From contig NZ_KB911581.1 of NCBI RefSeq assembly GCF_000383595.1, forward strand, positions 124,001-188,000: DNA of 64,000 bases, read 5' to 3'. This document shows positions 63,003 through 64,000 of the stretch, piece after piece (within the stretch, counting starts at the first letter, position 1; every line of letters begins with the position of its first letter). A program made the position numbers and the translations under genes. The notes below the pieces were generated by a model. That model worked only from the letters and a program-made list of their open reading frames with translations. It was not told the DNA's origin and did not search any database. Source of the stretch: Streptomyces bottropensis ATCC 25435 (GTDB lineage Bacteria > Actinomycetota > Actinomycetes > Streptomycetales > Streptomycetaceae).

Positions 63003-63944
63003 ATGCGCATTCCACGCCCCATTCGCCCCCCACGCCCTGCCCGCACCCCACGCACCCGCATCGCGAGCCTGTTGACCGTGCTCGTCGCCGTTCTGGCGGT
63101 GCTGCTGGCGCCCGGGCTGACGACGCCGTCCGTCGCGCAGGCGGCGAACGACCGGGCCGCCACCCAGGAACGGGCCGAGGCGGCGGCGGCCGTCTGGAAC
63201 CCGCCCTCGAACCTGGTCCAGCCCCTGGGCGAGGTCTGGAACCACGTCGAGTCCACCTACGGCGACCTCTACGGCTTCCGCAACTACGGCTGGGACCAGG
63301 TCATGGCCAACCGCGGCAGCGTCAACTACTGCGTCCGCTGGGAGTCGGACCAGCCGGTCAGCACCGCCCTGCGCGACCAGATCCACGCCGCGCTGAAGAA
63401 GCAGTTCGGCAAGTGGATGGCGGCCATGGTCGACAACGGTCAGGGCCACAACGCCTGGCCGTACACCAACGTCCCCGTCAACATCGTCGGCTGGGCGGTG
63501 AAGAACCGCTCCACCCTCCAGTGGACCGACAACTCCGTCGACATCTACACCAACATGCTGGACGGTGCCGGAGCCCCGCAGTGCGCTCCCGACTGCGGCC
63601 GCTTCTTCCACCAGGACGGCAACTACTCCCGCTGTCCCGGTGGCACCGCCCGCCACTACGACCAGTCCCTCTGGCTCACCGAGGGCTTCGGCGGCGGCGC
63701 CGGCGGTGACTGGGGGCAGCGCATGGGCCGTTCCTACTTCACCGGCGCGCTCGGCCAGGAGAACATCCACATCTATCTGCACGAGGTCGGCCACACCTTC
63801 GGCCTCGACGACTTCTACGACTGGTCCCCCACCGGCCAGTGCTGCTTCCTGATGAAGGCCGGCAGCGCCACCCAGATCACCGAGTTCGACAAGTGGATGT
63901 TCCGCGACTTCTGGCGCCATCTGAAGTCCCGCTACGGCCTCTGA
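63003..63944 (+). CDS. Secreted zinc metalloprotease (HEXXH)
   Basis: This 313-residue protein has a Pro/Arg-rich start and a signal helix (IASLLTVLVAVLAVLLAPGL), with cleavage near AQA-AND. The mature domain has CVRWESDQPVSTALRDQIHA, WAVKNRSTLQWTD and paired Cys (QCAPDCGRFF, QCCFLM). The zinc site is HIYLHEVGHTFGLDDFYDWS, an HExxHxxGxxD metzincin-type motif, followed by CCFLMKAGS, possibly the Met-turn. AAGGGAG precedes ATG 63003. The exact peptidase family is not certain. A hairpin terminator follows. Confidence 0.85.
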   Translation: MRIPRPIRPPRPARTPRTRIASLLTVLVAVLAVLLAPGLTTPSVAQAANDRAATQERAEAAAAVWNPPSNLVQPLGEVWNHVESTYGDLYGFRNYGWDQVMANRGSVNYCVRWESDQPVSTALRDQIHAALKKQFGKWMAAMVDNGQGHNAWPYTNVPVNIVGWAVKNRSTLQWTDNSVDIYTNMLDGAGAPQCAPDCGRFFHQDGNYSRCPGGTARHYDQSLWLTEGFGGGAGGDWGQRMGRSYFTGALGQENIHIYLHEVGHTFGLDDFYDWSPTGQCCFLMKAGSATQITEFDKWMFRDFWRHLKSRYGL

Positions 63945-63968
63945 CACCCATCCGTCACCGACGTTCGC

Positions 63969-63994
63969 GGGGCCGTGACAGATGTCATGGCCCC
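63969..63994 (+). terminator. Terminator after the metalloprotease gene
   Basis: An inverted repeat GGGGCC-G-TGACA paired with TGTCA-T-GGCCCC has a 2-base loop. It lies 25 bases past the stop. Confidence 0.8.
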
Positions 63995-64000
63995 GCTGTG

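Overview
The window is chromosomal DNA of a Streptomyces-type actinomycete. It has very high GC and strong G/C third-position codon bias, frequent GTG and some TTG starts, many Tat and lipoprotein signals, SigE-type sigma factors, SpoIIE/PP2C phosphatases, and other families typical of the genus. The left edge cuts the 5' end of metG. Most of the window looks like the variable part of a Streptomyces chromosome, rich in secreted proteins and signalling genes.

Layout. 1-9 kb: metG 5' end, a VWA/TerF-like protein with a very long Ala/Glu/Pro repeat, a PhoX-family Tat phosphatase behind a clear PHO box, a FUSC membrane protein and a membrane-anchored EEP phosphatase. 9-19 kb: a hydrolase divergent from a MocR regulator, an SH3b secreted protein, a membrane PP2C phosphatase, a caspase-like/TPR protein and an OmpR-type two-component pair. 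19-31 kb: a secreted beta-propeller/Ig protein, an MscS-helix protein, then three sigma-factor loci, each with a translationally coupled membrane protein. The third has a membrane-bound L,D-transpeptidase-like domain lacking the catalytic Cys and lies divergent from an intact L,D-transpeptidase. 31-38 kb: an accessory stretch of small secreted proteins and lipoproteins, with at least four decayed gene fragments. 38-51 kb: a second L,D-transpeptidase, a SpaA/SdrD-type surface protein, a large PAS-GAF-PP2C-HATPase regulator, a CooC/MinD-like ATPase, a LAETG sortase substrate and small lipoproteins. 51-53 kb: a Ser/Leu/Gly-repeat membrane protein and an unusual tRNA-Gly(UCC)-like gene with its own promoter-like element and terminator. 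53-62 kb: a carbohydrate block (GH43-CBM42, GH27-CBM13, GH2 with an internal LamG) interrupted by a deletion scar that removed both 5' ends of a divergent HxlR/imine-reductase pair. 62-64 kb: an EamA-like transporter and a secreted zinc metalloprotease.

How the parts work together. The GH27 and GH43 genes overlap by ATGA and would be co-translated. With the GH2 galactosidase they form a plausible exo-acting set for galactose- and arabinose-decorated plant polysaccharides. The 27.9-30.4 kb locus suggests a cell-wall stress switch: sigma factor, membrane pseudo-L,D-transpeptidase and true L,D-transpeptidase. PhoX is predicted to be under PhoP control.

The most unusual single element is the tRNA-Gly-like gene at 52036-52108. 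It keeps every glycyl-tRNA synthetase identity element and an encoded CCA end, but has a 3-bp D-stem, G55 instead of U55 and a pyrimidine at position 37. These changes fit a charged tRNA used outside the ribosome better than a decoding tRNA. All functional statements come from reading the sequence; no database search was run.
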